Source: Seonamhaeicola algicola | GTDB lineage: Bacteria; Bacteroidota; Bacteroidia; Flavobacteriales; Flavobacteriaceae | Assembly: GCF_007997385.1 (NCBI RefSeq) | Contig: NZ_VOSC01000019.1 | Location: 203,864 to 267,863 of the forward strand | Direction: 5' to 3' | DNA length: 64,000 nucleotides | Shown here: positions 61,690 to 64,000 of the stretch, one piece after another | How the letters are laid out: each line of letters starts with the position of its first letter | Position numbering within the stretch: position 1 is the stretch's first letter | Position numbers and translations under genes: made by a program | The notes under the pieces: generated by a model | Database searches by the model: none | What the model was told of the DNA's origin: nothing | What the model saw: only the letters and a program-made list of their open reading frames with translations

Positions 61690-62127
61690 TTATCTAATTT
61701 TATCTAAAAGACTACTTAATTGGTTAGCTTCTGTGGTAGTTAAATTTTCTAATAAGTCTTCTTTTAAATCTTTATCAATAGCAGTTAAAAGTTTCAAACC
61801 TTCATCTGTAATAGTTATATGCACCACACGCCTATCGTCTGGACACGGTAACCTATCAATTAAATGTTTAGCATATAATTTATCCATTAAACGCGTTGCA
61901 TTGGGTGCACGCTCAATCATACGTTCTTTAATAGTTTGCACTTTAATAGGCTTTGCTGCGCCACGTAAAATTCGTAAAATATTAAATTGCTGTGGCGAAA
62001 TACCAAAGGGTTTAAAAAACTCGTTTTGTTTACTATTTATCCAATTGGCGGTATAAATAATGTTTATTAATGCTTTTACTTTGCTATTAGTAAATGTTGA
62101 ATTGATATCTTTTGAAATATTCCCCAT
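61690..62127 (-). CDS. MarR-family transcriptional regulator
   Basis: The 145-aa winged-helix protein has the MarR pattern ISPQQFNILRILRGAAKPIKVQTIKERMIERAPNATRLMDKLYAKHLIDRLPCPDDRRVVHITITDEG. MarR proteins are dimers that release DNA on binding phenolic or oxidised ligands. It lies between the reductase and pirin genes (15 and 10 bases apart). A perfect palindrome upstream of the operon is its most likely operator, giving autorepression. Confidence 0.94.
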   Translation of the reverse strand: MGNISKDINSTFTNSKVKALINIIYTANWINSKQNEFFKPFGISPQQFNILRILRGAAKPIKVQTIKERMIERAPNATRLMDKLYAKHLIDRLPCPDDRRVVHITITDEGLKLLTAIDKDLKEDLLENLTTTEANQLSSLLDKIR

Positions 62128-62142
62128 AATTGCAATAATTTT

Positions 62143-62673
62143 TTATAACGCATCTTTTAAAGCTGCAACTTGCGCTTTCAAATCATTGTTCAATGTTGTA
62201 TTGGTTATTTGCCCGTTTGAAAAATTGTCTCCAAATGAAGGTAAACTAAATTCTGCCACAATATTACCGCCCATAAACGGAAAACGGCCTTTTGCTACTT
62301 CTAAAACTGTGGCTCCTCCTCTAGCTCCTGGTGATGTTGCCATTAATAACATAGGCTTATTGCTCCATAATTTTCCATCAATTCTAGACATCCAATCAAA
62401 TATATTTTTAAATACCGTTGCATAGGCGCCATTGTGTTCTGCTAAAGACAAAACAATTCCATCGGCAGATTGAATTTCACCTAAAAATAAGTGTGCGTTT
62501 TCTGGTATACCATGTTCTAATTCATAATCAATACCATATAAAGGCAACTCATAATCGTTTAAATCTAAAATTGATATTTCAGCATCATCAACCAAGTTTG
62601 CTGCATATTCCGCTAACTGTTTGTTAATTGATGTTTTACTATTACTGCCTGCAAATGCTACTATTTTTTTCAT
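62143..62673 (-). CDS. NAD(P)H-dependent FMN reductase-like flavoprotein
   Basis: The 176-aa protein has the flavodoxin-like fold of NADPH-dependent FMN reductases: IVAFAGSNSKTSINKQLAEYAA binds the FMN phosphate, SLAEHNGAYATVFKNIFDWMSR and LLMATSPGARGGATVLEVAK follow. Such enzymes reduce quinones, flavins or azo compounds. It is the first gene of the MarR-pirin operon and probably detoxifies the ligand sensed by MarR. Confidence 0.93.
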   Translation of the reverse strand: MKKIVAFAGSNSKTSINKQLAEYAANLVDDAEISILDLNDYELPLYGIDYELEHGIPENAHLFLGEIQSADGIVLSLAEHNGAYATVFKNIFDWMSRIDGKLWSNKPMLLMATSPGARGGATVLEVAKGRFPFMGGNIVAEFSLPSFGDNFSNGQITNTTLNNDLKAQVAALKDAL

Positions 62674-62725
62674 ATATCTGTTTTTTTGTTGGTATTACAA
62701 TTTTCTGTTTATCAATTTCATGGTA

Positions 62726-62767
62726 CAAATTTAAAATAATTTAAAATATATTCCAAGGAATATATTT
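62726..62767 (-). promoter_or_regulatory. Promoter and palindromic operator of the reductase-MarR-pirin operon
   Basis: On the minus strand a TTG at 62756-62754, a 20-base spacer and TAAATTTG at 62733-62726 give a good promoter. A perfect palindrome AAATATATTCC-AA-GGAATATATTT (62744-62767) covers the -33 element. A second, overlapping inverted repeat AGGAA-TATAT-TTCCT spans 62756-62770. Repressor binding, probably by MarR, would exclude RNA polymerase. Confidence 0.75.
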
Positions 62768-62850
62768 CCTAAGAATTTAATTTATGAATTTATTAACATT
62801 GTTTTACATAAACATCTTGTTTTGTACTTTAGCAGGAAACAAAATTGACT

Positions 62851-64000
62851 ATGGACATCAACTTCAATAAAAACGAAGATTACAATAAACTTTTAGTATC
62901 CGACTTAAAGAAAAGACTAACAAAAGTAAAGCTTGGTGGTGGAAAAAAGCGCATAGAAAACCTGCACGCAAAGGGTAAAATGAGCGCTAGAGAACGTATT
63001 GAATATTTGTTAGATAATGATACTAAAAGTATAGAAATTGCTGCTTTTGCAGGCGAAGATATGTACGCCGAACATGGTGGATGTCCTTCTGGTGGTGTAG
63101 TTGTTAAAATTGGCCATATTAAAGGCAAACAATGCATTGTTGTTGCCAATGACGCTACCGTTAAAGCTGGTGCTTGGTTTCCAATTACAGGAAAAAAGAA
63201 CTTGCGCGCCCAAGAAATAGCTATAGAAAATAAACTACCAATTATTTATTTAGTCGATTCTGCTGGCGTGTATTTACCAATGCAAGATGAAATTTTTCCA
63301 GACAAAGAGCACTTTGGGCGTATTTTTAGAAATAACGCTATTATGAGCAGCATGGGCATCACACAAATTGCTGCGGTTATGGGTAGTTGTGTTGCAGGTG
63401 GCGCCTATTTACCTATTATGAGTGATGAAGCCTTAATTGTAGATAAAACTGGTAGTATTTTTTTAGCAGGAAGCTATTTAGTTAAAGCCGCCATTGGTGA
63501 AAGTATTGATAATGAAACGCTTGGTGGCGCTACTACACATTGTGAAATTAGCGGTGTAACCGATTATAAAGCTAAAGATGATAAAGACGCCCTTGATAAA
63601 ATTAAAAATATAGTTGATAAAATAGGAAGTTTTGATAAAGCTGGTTTTAACCGCACAAAAGCACTTAAACCACTTGAAAAACAAGAAGATATTTATGGTA
63701 TTTTGCCAAAAAGTCGCGCCGATCAATATGATATGTATGAAATCATAAAGCGCTTAGTTGATAATTCTGAATTTGAAGAATACAAAGCTGGTTATGGCCA
63801 AACCATTATTACCTGTTATGCGCGTATAGATGGTTGGGCTGTTGGTATTATTGCAAACCAACGCCAAATAGTAAAAACCAAAGGAGCCAAAACAAAACCT
63901 GCCGAAATGCAATTTGGCGGCGTAATTTATAATGATAGTGCAGATAAAGCTACCCGTTTTATAGCCAACTGTAACCAAAAGAAAATTCCGTTGGTCTTTT
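62851..64000 (+). CDS. Acyl-CoA carboxylase beta subunit (partial, cut by window end)
   Basis: The frame is open from the ATG at 62851 (MDINFNKNEDYNKLLVSDLKKRL) to the window end, 383 codons. It is a carboxyltransferase of the propionyl-/methylcrotonyl-CoA carboxylase beta type: KGKMSARERIEYLLDND, GEDMYAEHGGCPSGGVVV, VDSAGVYLPMQDEIFPDKEHFGRIFRNNA, AAVMGSCVAGGAYLPIMSDEALIV, LGGATTHCEISGVTDY. VYLPMQDEIFPDKEHFGRIF is closest to methylcrotonyl-CoA carboxylases, so leucine breakdown is likely, though the class is not certain. It is divergent from the reductase operon. Confidence 0.92.
   Translation, partial: MDINFNKNEDYNKLLVSDLKKRLTKVKLGGGKKRIENLHAKGKMSARERIEYLLDNDTKSIEIAAFAGEDMYAEHGGCPSGGVVVKIGHIKGKQCIVVANDATVKAGAWFPITGKKNLRAQEIAIENKLPIIYLVDSAGVYLPMQDEIFPDKEHFGRIFRNNAIMSSMGITQIAAVMGSCVAGGAYLPIMSDEALIVDKTGSIFLAGSYLVKAAIGESIDNETLGGATTHCEISGVTDYKAKDDKDALDKIKNIVDKIGSFDKAGFNRTKALKPLEKQEDIYGILPKSRADQYDMYEIIKRLVDNSEFEEYKAGYGQTIITCYARIDGWAVGIIANQRQIVKTKGAKTKPAEMQFGGVIYNDSADKATRFIANCNQKKIPLVF

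Noticed and set aside
1-64000. Mobile elements, prophage, tRNA or rRNA genes
   Set aside because: I saw no transposase, integrase, phage structural gene, tRNA cloverleaf or rRNA sequence on either strand.

Overview
The window is a stretch of chromosome from a marine-type member of the Bacteroidota, almost certainly class Flavobacteriia, family Flavobacteriaceae. The evidence is the low-GC sequence, genes without Shine-Dalgarno sites, repeated occurrences of the TAnnTTTG -7 promoter box, a type IX secretion (T9SS) C-terminal sorting domain, several proteins typical of the family (DUF4834, a CAL67264-like membrane protein, a CarboxypepD_reg/TonB-type outer membrane receptor), a sulfonolipid-type gene pair used by gliding Bacteroidota, and a GH16 enzyme resembling agarases and porphyranases. 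No rRNA, tRNA, CRISPR array, prophage or insertion sequence was found.

Region 1 (1-10.3 kb) is an accessory surface-glycan locus. A DegT-like PLP protein flanked by degenerate dispersed repeats is followed by a PglC-like phosphoglycosyl transferase, a fusion of a PglD/NeuD acetyltransferase with a FemAB-like acyltransferase, and a second FemAB-like protein. A convergent three-gene operon (MBOAT, NodU/CmcH-type carbamoyltransferase, SGNH-like protein) should add acetyl and carbamoyl groups. An exosortase-family protein and a small membrane partner close the locus.

Region 2 (10.4-23.3 kb) is mostly housekeeping: an Lrp regulator, an M14 carboxypeptidase divergent from an XRE regulator with a rich array of palindromic sites between them, a beta-lactamase-fold hydrolase, Bcp peroxiredoxin, a cysteine-free endonuclease III, an ECF sigma factor with a 49-aa follower gene, UvrA, a T9SS cargo protein and a very basic secreted low-complexity protein. 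Region 3 (23.3-28.8 kb) is a minus-strand envelope operon: DUF4834, YfhO, glycosyltransferase, flippase.

Region 4 (28.9-47.9 kb) holds an outer membrane protein, GNAT proteins, a likely capnine (sulfonolipid) pair, an S9 peptidase, YbaB, threonine aldolase, prfB with an intact +1 programmed frameshift, a HAD hydrolase, an ArsC-like protein, a TonB-type receptor, a peroxiredoxin, fumarase, a Crp/Fnr regulator and a formimidoylglutamase-like ureohydrolase. A lone GH16 lipoprotein follows.

Region 5 (49.4-58.2 kb) is the most interesting part: a tightly packed seven-gene minus-strand operon that I cannot match to a named system. It encodes a long coiled-coil protein, an unknown protein, a classic-clade AAA ATPase, a Nudix hydrolase, another unknown protein and two membrane proteins. 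A structured, three-way-junction-like repeat element lies between its first two genes. Region 6 (58.5-64 kb) contains EttA, small membrane proteins, a reductase-MarR-pirin operon with a perfect palindrome over its -33 element, and the 5' part of an acyl-CoA carboxylase beta subunit cut by the window end.
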